Assembly: GCA_900769985.1 (NCBI GenBank)
Contig: CAAGIS010000031.1
Coordinates: forward strand, 1-37,874
Origin: Spirochaetia bacterium
Lineage (GTDB): Bacteria; Spirochaetota; Spirochaetia; Treponematales; Treponemataceae
Length of the DNA: 37,874 bases
Direction of reading: 5' to 3'
The first letter of the stretch is position 1. Each line of letters begins with the position of its first letter. The notes under the pieces were generated by a model, which saw nothing but the letters and a program-made list of their open reading frames with translations, searched no databases and was not told the origin of the DNA. Position numbers and translations under genes: made by a program. Positions 1-7,055 of this stretch are shown piece after piece.

Positions 1-90
1 CATATCGTAGTAGGAACAAAAGCTCCTGAAGTATGTCCTGTTTGTGCACATCCACAGAGCTATTTTGAAGTTCACGCAGAAAATTATTAA
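1..90 (+). CDS. Rubrerythrin/rubredoxin-like protein, C-terminal end (partial)
   Basis: Only the last 29 codons are in the window; the frame is open from base 1 and stops with TAA at 88-90. The fragment contains a CPVC knuckle (EVCPVCAHPQ) followed by SYFEVHAENY, the usual end of the rubredoxin-like iron domain that closes rubrerythrins. Rubrerythrins reduce hydrogen peroxide in anaerobes, with the C-terminal Fe(Cys)4 site passing electrons to a di-iron site. The first Cys pair and the di-iron domain lie upstream of the window, so full length and the presence of the di-iron ligands cannot be judged. A stand-alone rubredoxin-like protein is the alternative. Confidence 0.75.
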   Translation, partial: HIVVGTKAPEVCPVCAHPQSYFEVHAENY

Positions 91-144
91 GACTTCTCAA
101 AGAACTTGCTATTGGCAATTTTTTTGAATTAATCAATCAATCGG

Positions 145-186
145 ATGCCGGGTTTTGTATGCACAGAATCCGGCATTTGTCTTTAT
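145..186 (+). terminator. Intrinsic terminator after the rubrerythrin-like gene
   Basis: Arms 145-158 and 163-176 pair over about 13 of 14 positions (outer ATGCCGG/CCGGCAT, inner TTTTGT/ACAGAA with one wobble and one mismatch) around a 4-nt loop, followed by the T-rich TTGTCTTTAT. A weaker TTGC/GCAA hairpin plus seven Ts lies at about 105-126. Together they separate the upstream gene from pyrF. Confidence 0.7.
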
Positions 187-236
187 ATAATTCAATATAA
201 ACAGAAAATTGTGTGGTAAAAATCTAAAAAAACACG

Positions 237-249
237 TATACTGTTTGTA
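237..249 (+). promoter_or_regulatory. -10 element placing pyrF transcription at its start codon (leaderless)
   Basis: TATACT at 237-242 lies six bases before the pyrF ATG at 249. A start 7 bases after the hexamer would fall on the A of the ATG. No Shine-Dalgarno-like purine run lies between the hexamer and the ATG. A -35 at the ideal distance (TGGTAA, 214-219) is poor, so the call rests on the -10 and the missing ribosome site. Confidence 0.5.
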
Positions 250-1160
250 TGAAACATTCAATGCAAAAATTACAGGAAGCTGTAAAACAATTCGGTCCGC
301 TTTGTGTCGGACTAGATACAGACCCGTCTTATATTCCGGAAAATATCTTAAAAAATTATTCATCACCAGCAGATGCTGTTCTTGCTTACAATCTTGCTTT
401 GATTGAACGCATTAAACAAGACGAAAGCGCTGCATGTTTTAAAATTCAAATTGCATATTATGAGGCAATGGGGCTTGCAGGAATGGAAGTCTACGCAAAG
501 ACTTTGAAGGCTGTAAAAGATGCAGGTTTTATTGCAATAAGTGATGTAAAGCGCGGTGATATTGCTGCAACGGCAGGTGCTTATGCAAAGGCGCATTTTA
601 CAGGCGATTTTGAATCTGACATTATTACGATAAATCCATATATGGGTTTTGATACGTTAAAACCTTTTGCAGAATATACTGCAGCGCAAAAAGGCGCAAA
701 GGGAATGTTCGTGCTGTTGAGGACTTCAAATCCTGGAATGACTGACATTGAACAGCAGGAATTAAAATCAGGCGGACGTGTTCTTGACAGAGTAGGGGAA
801 GAACTTAATTCAATTTATAACGAGAGTCTCTTGGAATATCCTGAAGAAGAGTGCAGCCCGGTTGGCGCTGTTGTCGGCTGTACAGAAGAAAGCGATGCAA
901 GATATTTGAGGGATACTTATCCCAATATTTTCTTTTTAATTCCGGGCTACGGGGCGCAGGGCGGCGCTGCAAAAATCTGCGGAATACTTTTGCAAAAATG
1001 TGGCGGAACAGTAAATTCAAGTCGTGGCATTTTGTGTGCATGGAAAAAAGACATTGCGCTTGACGAAAAAAGAAATTCTGGAATTCTTACGATGCAGGAT
1101 ATTATCAATTCAAGTGCAAAAGCTGCGTTAAGTTCAAAAAAAGAATTGATGAGTTTTTAA
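249..1160 (+). CDS. pyrF: Orotidine 5'-phosphate decarboxylase (type 2)
   Basis: Decarboxylates OMP to UMP, the last step of de novo pyrimidine synthesis, in the cytoplasm. The 303 residues show the OMPDC barrel with CVGLDTDPS near residue 20 and the catalytic DVKRGDI motif (D99, K101, D104). The length and long insertions fit the type 2 subfamily rather than the ~240-residue E. coli type. No ribosome-binding site precedes the ATG, while a TATACT does, so it may be translated from a leaderless message. The next gene, 21 bases downstream, encodes the dihydroorotate dehydrogenase of the same pathway, so the two probably form an operon. Confidence 0.93.
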   Translation: MKHSMQKLQEAVKQFGPLCVGLDTDPSYIPENILKNYSSPADAVLAYNLALIERIKQDESAACFKIQIAYYEAMGLAGMEVYAKTLKAVKDAGFIAISDVKRGDIAATAGAYAKAHFTGDFESDIITINPYMGFDTLKPFAEYTAAQKGAKGMFVLLRTSNPGMTDIEQQELKSGGRVLDRVGEELNSIYNESLLEYPEEECSPVGAVVGCTEESDARYLRDTYPNIFFLIPGYGAQGGAAKICGILLQKCGGTVNSSRGILCAWKKDIALDEKRNSGILTMQDIINSSAKAALSSKKELMSF

Positions 1161-1181
1161 GTTTTATTTTTAGGGGAATTT

Positions 1182-3011
1182 ATGAGTGTAACAAAAGACT
1201 GCAGCGGCAATACAATTCCTGTTTATGCAAAAGGTTTTGTTTCGCAGATTAATGTTGTAAAAGAAGCTGTTCCTGAGGGAAGCGTTTTTTCTGTTAAAGT
1301 GAATCTGACTGTAAAAGAAAAATCTGTTGCAAAGCCCGGTCAGTTTTATATGATTCGTGCAGACAAAGGAAAATGTCTTTTAGGCCGCCCTATCAGCGTA
1401 TTCCACTCGATTGTCTTAAAAGAAAACGAAAATAAAACAAAAGACATCTGCGTAGAATTTTTAATCTTAAAAAAAGGACGCGGAACGCAGGAACTTTGCT
1501 CGCTTGAAAAATCAGATAAAGTTGATATTTTAGGACCTCTTGGAAATGTTTTTCCATTGCCAAAAGTTCAGAAAAAAAATGGCGGCGCGCTAGAAAAAAA
1601 AGTCTGCATTATCGGTGGCGGAATCGGAATTGCGCCAGTTGCAGGTTTTGCAGAAACGCTTGCTCCAAAGTCGTATGATTTTTATGCTTGTTTTAAAAGC
1701 GGTAAATACGGAATAAAAAACATTAAGCCTGCAAAACTTTTTGTGACTACTGATGACGGAAGTTTTGGCATAAAAGGAATGTTGCCCGATGCGCTTGATG
1801 TTGAAAAAGTACAGGAATATTCCTGCGTTTATGCGTGTGGTCCTTCTCCAATGCTTTCGTATGTAAAAGAGATTTGTGAAAAGTCAGGCGTAAAATGCTA
1901 TCTGAGTATGGAAGCACGAATGGCATGCGGAATGGGTGTCTGCCTTGGCTGTACGATAGAAACTACAGAAGGATATAAACGCTGCTGTAAGGACGGACCT
2001 GTTTTTGATGGTGAAAAATTAATTTTTACTAAGCCGTCTGTGGTAGCGCCTCAAGTTATCGAAGCTTCCAAAAATAAAAAAGTAAAGCCTGACTTGACTG
2101 TAAAAATCCGCGATGTTGTTTTTCAGAATCCTGTAATTGCTTCGTCAGGAACATTTGGTTTTGGAACAGAATATAAAAATGTATTTGACGTAAACAAACT
2201 CGGAGGAATTTCAAGCAAAGGTCTGACATTAGAAGCCCGGCAGGGAAATTCCGGCATAAGAATCTGGGAAACTCCGTCAGGACTGATGAATTCAATTGGA
2301 CTTCAGAATCCGGGAATTCCTCATTTTATAGAAAACGAGCTTCCGGAAATGCTCAAGTTAAAACCAGTTACGATTGCCAATTTGTCAGGTTCAACTCTTG
2401 AGTCTTATATAGAAGGCGCAAAACTTCTTGAAAAAACAAAAGTGCCTGTCATCGAATTGAATATTTCGTGTCCTAATGTTTCTGCCGGCGGCGCTGCTTT
2501 TGGAATGAACTGTTCTACTGCGAAAGACATTACAAAAGAAATCCGCGCAGTAACAAAAAAGCCGCTGATTGTAAAACTTACTCCGCAAGCACCTGACATT
2601 GTTTCTGTAGCCCTTGCATGTATCGATTCTGGTGCTGACGGAATTTCTCTTTGCAATTCTTTTCAGGGTGTGGCAATTGATATAGACAAAGGGCGTCCTG
2701 TTTTTGACAAGGTAAAGGCCGGTTTTGGAGGTCCTGCTGTTCGTCCGATTGCAGTCAGGCTTGTTTACGAAGTATGTCAGGCAATAAAAGGATTGCCTAA
2801 AGAAAAACAAGTGCCAGTCATTGCAATTGGTGGAATTGCAGAGTGGCAAGATGCCGTTGAATTTATTATGGCAGGTGCGACAGCTGTTCAAGTTGGAACT
2901 AATACTTTTGCAAATCCAAATACAATGGTTGAGATTGTTGATGGTCTTAAGTCATTTATGGCAAGAAAAGGCTTTAAGACAATTGAAGACTTTAGAGGCT
3001 GTGCATTGTAG
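1182..3011 (+). CDS. pyrK-pyrD: Fused dihydroorotate dehydrogenase: PyrK electron-transfer domain + PyrD catalytic domain (class 1B)
   Basis: Oxidises dihydroorotate to orotate and passes electrons to NAD+. One 609-residue ORF carries both subunits that are normally separate. Residues 1-300 are PyrK: FAD-binding RPISVF near 70, an NAD-binding GGGIGIAPVAGF near 150, and a [2Fe-2S] set at C249, C254, C257 and C268/C269. Residues about 304-609 are PyrD, with ASSGTFGFG, the active-site NISCPNV (C430) and the C-terminal FMN-binding IGGIAEW and GATAVQVGTN. The frame is unbroken, so this is a real fusion and not a read-through artefact unless the assembly is wrong. A clear ribosome site (AGGGGA) lies 5 bases before the ATG. 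It follows pyrF directly and ends at terminator hairpins. Confidence 0.94.
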   Translation: MSVTKDCSGNTIPVYAKGFVSQINVVKEAVPEGSVFSVKVNLTVKEKSVAKPGQFYMIRADKGKCLLGRPISVFHSIVLKENENKTKDICVEFLILKKGRGTQELCSLEKSDKVDILGPLGNVFPLPKVQKKNGGALEKKVCIIGGGIGIAPVAGFAETLAPKSYDFYACFKSGKYGIKNIKPAKLFVTTDDGSFGIKGMLPDALDVEKVQEYSCVYACGPSPMLSYVKEICEKSGVKCYLSMEARMACGMGVCLGCTIETTEGYKRCCKDGPVFDGEKLIFTKPSVVAPQVIEASKNKKVKPDLTVKIRDVVFQNPVIASSGTFGFGTEYKNVFDVNKLGGISSKGLTLEARQGNSGIRIWETPSGLMNSIGLQNPGIPHFIENELPEMLKLKPVTIANLSGSTLESYIEGAKLLEKTKVPVIELNISCPNVSAGGAAFGMNCSTAKDITKEIRAVTKKPLIVKLTPQAPDIVSVALACIDSGADGISLCNSFQGVAIDIDKGRPVFDKVKAGFGGPAVRPIAVRLVYEVCQAIKGLPKEKQVPVIAIGGIAEWQDAVEFIMAGATAVQVGTNTFANPNTMVEIVDGLKSFMARKGFKTIEDFRGCAL

Positions 3012-3015
3012 ATAA

Positions 3016-3057
3016 GGACAGAGCCTGTTAGTTTTTTCTTAACCGCTGTCGGTTTTT
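3016..3057 (+). terminator. Tandem weak terminators after pyrK-pyrD
   Basis: GACAG/CTGTT (3-nt loop) is followed, after AG, by TTTTTT. A second hairpin, AACCG-CTGT-CGGTT at 3041-3054, is followed by TTT. Each stem is only about 5 bp, but both have U-tracts and they lie just after the stop codon at 3011. Confidence 0.5.
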
Positions 3058-3078
3058 GAAATTGAAGGTTTCTGAAAA

Positions 3079-3107
3079 TTGACGGTGGCGGGAAATTGTG
3101 ATATATT
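3079..3107 (+). promoter_or_regulatory. Strong sigma-70-type promoter for the candidate small RNA
   Basis: TTGACG at 3079-3084, a 17-base spacer, then TATATT at 3102-3107 with the extended -10 TG at 3099-3100. One of the best promoter matches in the window. No ORF follows it; the predicted start is near 3114. Confidence 0.7.
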
Positions 3108-3113
3108 AGAAGA

Positions 3114-3198
3114 AAGGAAGCGCCCGATTCCATCGGTCGTCTCCACGTGAACTAATGATAAGGCCGCCGTGGGTTCAATCAGGACGGCTTTATTTTTT
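3114..3198 (+). ncRNA. Candidate small RNA or attenuated leader, about 85 nt, family not recognised
   Basis: Between a strong promoter (3079-3107) and an intrinsic terminator (3160-3198) lies about 85 bases with no plausible ORF. Predicted parts are a hairpin CCGAT-TCC-ATCGG (3124-3136), a possible CCACG/CGTGG stem (3143-3147 with 3168-3172), and the terminator stem. TGAAC (3148-3152) can also pair with GTTCA (3173-3177), so the 3' half has competing folds, as riboswitches and regulatory RNAs often do. I compared it by eye with the TPP, SAM, preQ1, fluoride, guanidine, ZTP and c-di-GMP consensus motifs and with SRP RNA, and saw no match. It could be a trans-acting sRNA or a terminator-type leader of the flavin reductase gene. 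Confidence 0.5.
3160..3198 (+). terminator. Intrinsic terminator of the candidate small RNA
   Basis: AAGGCCG-CC (3160-3168) pairs with GG-a-CGGCTTT (3182-3191; one bulge, one wobble), followed by ATTTTTTA. The 5' arm shares base 3168 with the alternative CCACG/CGTGG stem. Confidence 0.6.
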
Positions 3199-3210
3199 AC
3201 TCTTTATTAT

Positions 3211-3219
3211 TGTTATAAT
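3211..3219 (+). promoter_or_regulatory. Extended -10 promoter for the flavin reductase gene
   Basis: TGTTATAAT is a perfect TGnTATAAT. A -35 is not obvious, but extended -10 promoters can do without one. It implies a start near 3226 and a 5' leader of about 170 bases, which contains the 3282-3307 hairpin. Confidence 0.55.
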
Positions 3220-3281
3220 ATGAGAGCACTGCAATAATTGTCATAATCAGCGTAGCAACACAAGTTACTGTAGTATTTTTA

Positions 3282-3307
3282 TATTCACCGCAAAAATGCG
3301 GTGAATA
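3282..3307. repeat. Perfect 11-bp inverted repeat in the flavin reductase leader
   Basis: TATTCACCGCA and TGCGGTGAATA are perfect complements around AAAA. No U-tract follows on the plus strand and none on the minus strand, so it does not look like a terminator. It could be an mRNA hairpin in the long leader or a dimeric repressor operator. Confidence 0.6.
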
Positions 3308-3395
3308 ACCTTCCCAATCTCCGCATATAGCAGAATTCAAAAAATTATGCTTAAATAAAACCATCAAATTCACTCAAACCCAGGAGACCCAAAAC

Positions 3396-3953
3396 ATGAA
3401 AAAAGATTTCGGAAAACAGACATGGCTTTACCCAATGCCAGTATTCATCATCGGAACATACGATAAAGACGGAAATGCAGATCTTATGAACGCTGCATGG
3501 GGCGGAACTTTTAACAGCAACCAGATCTGTATCTGCGTGGACAAAAGTCACAAGACAACAAAGAATGTAAAAGAAACAAAAGCCTTTACTGTAAGCATTG
3601 CCGACGTAGAAAATCTTACAGCTTGCGATTATGTAGGAATCGTTTCTGCAAATGACACTTCGGACAAAATCGCAAAATCAGGCTTCCATCTTACAAAAAG
3701 CAAATTCGTAAATGCACCAGTTGTTGACGAACTTAAAATGGTTCTTGAATGCGAGATGGTAAGCTACAACGAAGAAACAGAACAGCTTATCGGAAACATC
3801 ATCAATGTTGCAGCCGATGATTCTGTTTTAACAGACGGTAAAATCGATCCTTCAAAGTTCAATCCGATAACTTATGATTCTGTAAATCATAATTACATCG
3901 CTTTAGGTTCAGTTGCCGGAAAAGCATTCGATGCCGGAAAGGCGCTGAAATAA
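3396..3953 (+). CDS. Flavin reductase family protein (FMN-binding, flavoredoxin-like)
   Basis: A 185-residue single-domain protein of the flavin reductase-like split-barrel superfamily. MPVFIIGTYDKDGNADLMNAAWGG near the N-terminus is the usual first strands and FMN-phosphate loop, and KSGFHLTKSKFVNAPVVDE matches the middle of the fold. Such proteins bind FMN and move electrons between reduced pyridine nucleotides or ferredoxins and acceptors. The physiological partner cannot be deduced. The ATG has a clear ribosome site, AGGAGA, at 3382-3387. It appears monocistronic, with its own promoter near 3211 and hisD behind another promoter. Confidence 0.85.
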   Translation: MKKDFGKQTWLYPMPVFIIGTYDKDGNADLMNAAWGGTFNSNQICICVDKSHKTTKNVKETKAFTVSIADVENLTACDYVGIVSANDTSDKIAKSGFHLTKSKFVNAPVVDELKMVLECEMVSYNEETEQLIGNIINVAADDSVLTDGKIDPSKFNPITYDSVNHNYIALGSVAGKAFDAGKALK

Positions 3954-4050
3954 GCAGATAAATTTTACAGAACATTTTCTTGCAATGAAAATTCAATATA
4001 AACTCAAAAGCATTAACCGAAGCTTTATTCCCAAATCCCTCAAAATTTGC

Positions 4051-4065
4051 TATCATAAATCACTA
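4051..4065 (+). promoter_or_regulatory. -10 element just before hisD (possible leaderless start)
   Basis: TATCAT at 4051-4056 is eight bases before the ATG at 4065, and no Shine-Dalgarno sequence lies between the previous gene and hisD. The -35 region is weak. Confidence 0.4.
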
Positions 4066-5432
4066 TGATAAAAACATTATATGCAAATGAAATTGAACCA
4101 AAATGGTTCGCCGGTCGTGACTTTGAAGGCACAAATGAAACAGTTCAGAACGTCATTCAGGATGTAATCAAAAATGGTGACGCTGCTGTCAAAAAGTATG
4201 GTGCAATGTTTGATGTATCAAGCCCAGAAACAATCCAGATTCCAGAATCAGAATTAAAAGCTTGTGCAGAAAAACTCAAAAAAGAAAAACCAGAAACTTA
4301 CAACGCCCTCGTTCATTCACATGACCTTGCATATAAATTTGCTCTTCGCCAGAGAAAATCCTTTGATGACTTTGAAGAAGAATTACAGCCGGGGCTTTTT
4401 ACCGGACAGAAAACAATTCCTGTAGAAAAAGCTGGAGTTTATGTTCCGGCAGGAAGATTCCCTTTACTCTCAACTGTTGTAATGACAGTAACTCCTGCAA
4501 TTGCAGCCGGTGTTGATGATTTGGTTTTGTGTACACCACCTCGTGTTCACCCTGATGATCTTGCTGCGGCAAAAGAGCAGGGTACCGGCGTTCCTGGTAA
4601 ACCATTTGTTGGCGGTAAGCCTTATGCAGACGAAGGAATTCTTGCTGCGGCCTATATCTGTGGTGCAAAAAAAGCATTTGCAGTTGGCGGCTCACAGGCA
4701 ATCGCTGCCATGGCTTACGGAACAGAAAGTGTTCCTTGCGTTGATGTAATTGTAGGACCAGGAAACAAATTCGTTGCTGCTGCAAAAAAAGAAGTTTACG
4801 GTAAAGTTGGAATCGACATGGTTGCAGGTCCAACAGAGGTTTTTGTAATCGCAGACAGTTCTGCAGATCCACGCTGGGTTGCAGCAGACCTTTTGGCTCA
4901 GGCAGAACACGACATTGTAGCTCAGCCAGTTATGGCAACTCCTGATGCTGACTTTGCAAAAAAAGTTGCAGAAGAAATTGAAGTTCAGCTTGCAGAGCTT
5001 CCTACAAAAGAAACTGCCCGTGCATCAATCGACACATACGGCCGCATCATCATCACAGAAAGCCTCGAACAGGCTGCAGAAATTGCAAACCGCAAAGCTC
5101 CAGAACACCTTGAGCTTGCCCTTAGCGAAGGCGCAGAACGTGACAAAATTGCCGCAATGGTTCGTAACTACGGTTCACTTTTTATCGGACACTATGCTGC
5201 TGAAGTATTCGGAGATTACTCTGCAGGTCTTAACCACACACTTCCAACCTCTGGCGCTGCTCACTATTCAGGCGGCTTGAGTGTAAGAATGTTCCTTAAG
5301 ACTGTGACAACCCTCCGTGCAAAAGAGGGCTCAGAAGGAATGAAGAACTCTGCAGTTGCGGCAGGCGCACTTGGAGATGCTGAAGGTCTTGCAGCACACG
5401 CAAAGGCTGCAAGAATACGTCTGGAAAAATAA
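4065..5432 (+). CDS. hisD: Histidinol dehydrogenase
   Basis: Oxidises histidinol to histidine in two NAD+-linked steps, with zinc. The 455-residue protein has the family landmarks in order: GVYVPAGRFPLLSTVVM near 125, AVGGSQAIAAMAYGTE, DVIVGPGNKFV, DMVAGPTEVFVIAD, the LLAQAEHD zinc/catalytic segment, APEHLEL, and the HTLPTSGAAHYSGGLS signature near the C-terminus. An insertion near residues 165-190 (KEQGTGVPGKPFVGGKP) lengthens it relative to E. coli HisD. No other his gene is in the window; the next genes are def and fmt, 10 bases downstream, so it sits outside a his operon. HisD paralogues can oxidise other alcohols, so the substrate is likely but not certain. Confidence 0.88.
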   Translation: MIKTLYANEIEPKWFAGRDFEGTNETVQNVIQDVIKNGDAAVKKYGAMFDVSSPETIQIPESELKACAEKLKKEKPETYNALVHSHDLAYKFALRQRKSFDDFEEELQPGLFTGQKTIPVEKAGVYVPAGRFPLLSTVVMTVTPAIAAGVDDLVLCTPPRVHPDDLAAAKEQGTGVPGKPFVGGKPYADEGILAAAYICGAKKAFAVGGSQAIAAMAYGTESVPCVDVIVGPGNKFVAAAKKEVYGKVGIDMVAGPTEVFVIADSSADPRWVAADLLAQAEHDIVAQPVMATPDADFAKKVAEEIEVQLAELPTKETARASIDTYGRIIITESLEQAAEIANRKAPEHLELALSEGAERDKIAAMVRNYGSLFIGHYAAEVFGDYSAGLNHTLPTSGAAHYSGGLSVRMFLKTVTTLRAKEGSEGMKNSAVAAGALGDAEGLAAHAKAARIRLEK

Positions 5433-5442
5433 GAGGAAATAT

Positions 5443-6012
5443 ATGTTAAGAATTACAAAGCTTGGTGAAGATGTTTTAAGACAGGTTGCTGTTCCTGTTG
5501 AACCAGAAGAAATTAATGATGAGTTTCGTGTGCTTATAAATGAAATGTTTGAAACAATGATTGAGGCAAACGGTGTTGGACTTGCAGCTCCACAGGTAGA
5601 TATCAGCAAAAGATTTTTTGTTGTAATCGCTGATGATGATGTTCGCCGCGTTTTCATCAACCCTCAGATTATTTCGACATCAAACGATTTGGTTGATTAC
5701 GAAGAAGGATGCCTTAGCTTGCCAAAGATTTATGAAAACATAAAGAGACCGTCGCAGGTAACTGTTCAGGCGCTGAACGAACACGGGAAGCCGTTTACGA
5801 TAGAGGCAGACGGACTTCTGTCGCGTATAATTCAGCATGAAAACGACCATCTTAACGGTATCGTCTTTATTGACAAGGGCGACCCAGAATTTGCAAAACA
5901 GGCAGAGCAGACAATGGCAAAGCGTGCTGTCAGATATTTAGAAAAACAAAAAGCAAAAGAAGCAAAAGCAAAAAAAATAGAAGCCAAGCTTCTTGCACGA
6001 GGAAAAAAGTGA
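5443..6012 (+). CDS. def: Peptide deformylase
   Basis: Removes the formyl group from nascent N-terminal methionine. All three family motifs are present: GVGLAAPQ (motif 1), EEGCLSLP (motif 2, metal-binding Cys) and QHENDHLNG (motif 3, the HExxH-type metal ligands). I place the start at 5443, behind AAGAGGAAAT, rather than the longer upstream frame that overlaps hisD; this gives 189 residues. The C-terminal tail after residue 160 is Lys/Ala/Glu-rich (KQKAKEAKAKKIEAK), longer than E. coli Def and probably helical. It overlaps fmt by 4 bases, so the enzymes that remove and add the formyl group are translationally coupled. Confidence 0.95.
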   Translation: MLRITKLGEDVLRQVAVPVEPEEINDEFRVLINEMFETMIEANGVGLAAPQVDISKRFFVVIADDDVRRVFINPQIISTSNDLVDYEEGCLSLPKIYENIKRPSQVTVQALNEHGKPFTIEADGLLSRIIQHENDHLNGIVFIDKGDPEFAKQAEQTMAKRAVRYLEKQKAKEAKAKKIEAKLLARGKK

Positions 6013-6995
6013 TAAAAGTTTTGTATGCAGGAAGTCCACAGGCTGCTGCGGATACATTGAAGATCTTAATTCAAAACAGCAGTACTCATAATTTTAAAAT
6101 CGTTGGTGTCCTTACAAATCCGCCGGCTGCAAAAGGGCGTCATAAAGAATTAGTGCCGACGCCTGTAGAGCAGACTGCAAAAGAATTTTCTACGCAGGAA
6201 AACCAAATTCCTGTTTTTTCACCAGAGCATTTGACAGCCGATGTCCGCGAAAAAATTATTCCTCTCGGTGCAGATATCCTTGTATGTTTTGCATACGGTC
6301 ATATTTTTGGACCTAAGTTTCTGTCGATGTTTCGGTTTGGGGGAATAAATCTGCATCCGTCACTTTTGCCTAAGTACCGCGGTTGTTCTCCTGTTCCTGC
6401 TGCGATTTTAAATCGAGACAAAGAAACGGCATTTACTGTTCAGACTTTAGTACAGGAGATGGACGCAGGAAATATTCTGGCGCAGGAAAAAGTTATTCTT
6501 GATGGAACTGAAACTGCTGAATCACTTTTAAATGAATGTGCAGTAAAAGGTGCAGAATTGATTTCAAATCTGCTGTCAGAACTCCAGAAAACAGATTCCC
6601 TTCCGCAGGGAAAGACGCAACAAGGAACTCCAAGCTATACAAAGATAATTCAAAAAGAAGACGGACGGATTGACTGGACAAATTCTGCAGAACAAATTGA
6701 TGCGCAGATTCGTGCTTACTTTCCTGAGCCCGGTTGTTTTTGTCTGACTGGAACAGATGAAAATCCTGAAAACCTGCGTATTCTTGAAGCAAAAGTGTTG
6801 AATGAAGAAAAGCCTGAATATAATGATAAAATGCCGGGAACTGTGATTGCGTTTGACAAACAGACTGGCATCTGGGTAAAGACAGGCAGCGGAATTCTTT
6901 GCATTACAAAACTTCAGCGTCAGGGAAAAAATGCAATGGGATATAAAGACTTTATGAACGGTACACGCAATTTTATTGACACGCTATTGAAGTGA
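6009..6995 (+). CDS. fmt: Methionyl-tRNA formyltransferase
   Basis: Formylates Met-tRNAfMet with 10-formyl-tetrahydrofolate. 328 residues: an N-terminal hydrolase-type Rossmann domain with VLYAGSPQAAA, the folate-binding and catalytic INLHPSLLPKYRG segment (Asn and His of the Asn-His-Asp set) and VQEMDAGNIL with the Asp, then the C-terminal OB-like domain (GRIDWTNSAEQID). The start is GTG at 6009, inside the def stop (GTGA overlap), behind GAGGAAAA. It closes the hisD-def-fmt operon. Confidence 0.95.
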   Translation: MIKVLYAGSPQAAADTLKILIQNSSTHNFKIVGVLTNPPAAKGRHKELVPTPVEQTAKEFSTQENQIPVFSPEHLTADVREKIIPLGADILVCFAYGHIFGPKFLSMFRFGGINLHPSLLPKYRGCSPVPAAILNRDKETAFTVQTLVQEMDAGNILAQEKVILDGTETAESLLNECAVKGAELISNLLSELQKTDSLPQGKTQQGTPSYTKIIQKEDGRIDWTNSAEQIDAQIRAYFPEPGCFCLTGTDENPENLRILEAKVLNEEKPEYNDKMPGTVIAFDKQTGIWVKTGSGILCITKLQRQGKNAMGYKDFMNGTRNFIDTLLK

Positions 6996-7015
6996 GTTAA
7001 TTAATCAAGTATAGT
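6987..7015 (+). promoter_or_regulatory. Promoter for the PASTA protein gene
   Basis: TTGAAG at 6987-6992, a 17-base spacer and TATAGT at 7010-7015. The -35 overlaps the last codons of fmt. Predicted start near 7022 gives a 34-base leader with AAAGGTG as the ribosome site. Confidence 0.6.
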
Positions 7016-7055
7016 ATAAAAACAGGTCTTAAAAAGAATATAAAGGTGTTTTTTT

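Noticed and set aside
2391..2891. 166-codon minus-strand ORF inside pyrK-pyrD
   Set aside because: Fully antisense to the conserved PyrD domain, composition rich in Cys/Asn/Arg as in shadow frames, and no family resemblance.
3143..3177. H-type pseudoknot from CCACG/CGTGG plus TGAAC/GTTCA
   Set aside because: Both pairings together would leave zero-length loops across both grooves, which is sterically unlikely. I treat them as alternatives.
3171..3183. T-arm-like GGGTTCAATC suggesting a tRNA or tmRNA piece
   Set aside because: No acceptor stem, anticodon arm or D-arm can be drawn around it.
4399..4872. 157-codon minus-strand ORF inside hisD, Leu/Gln-rich
   Set aside because: Antisense to conserved HisD motifs; the Leu/Gln-rich low-complexity composition is what the complement of this gene's codon usage produces.
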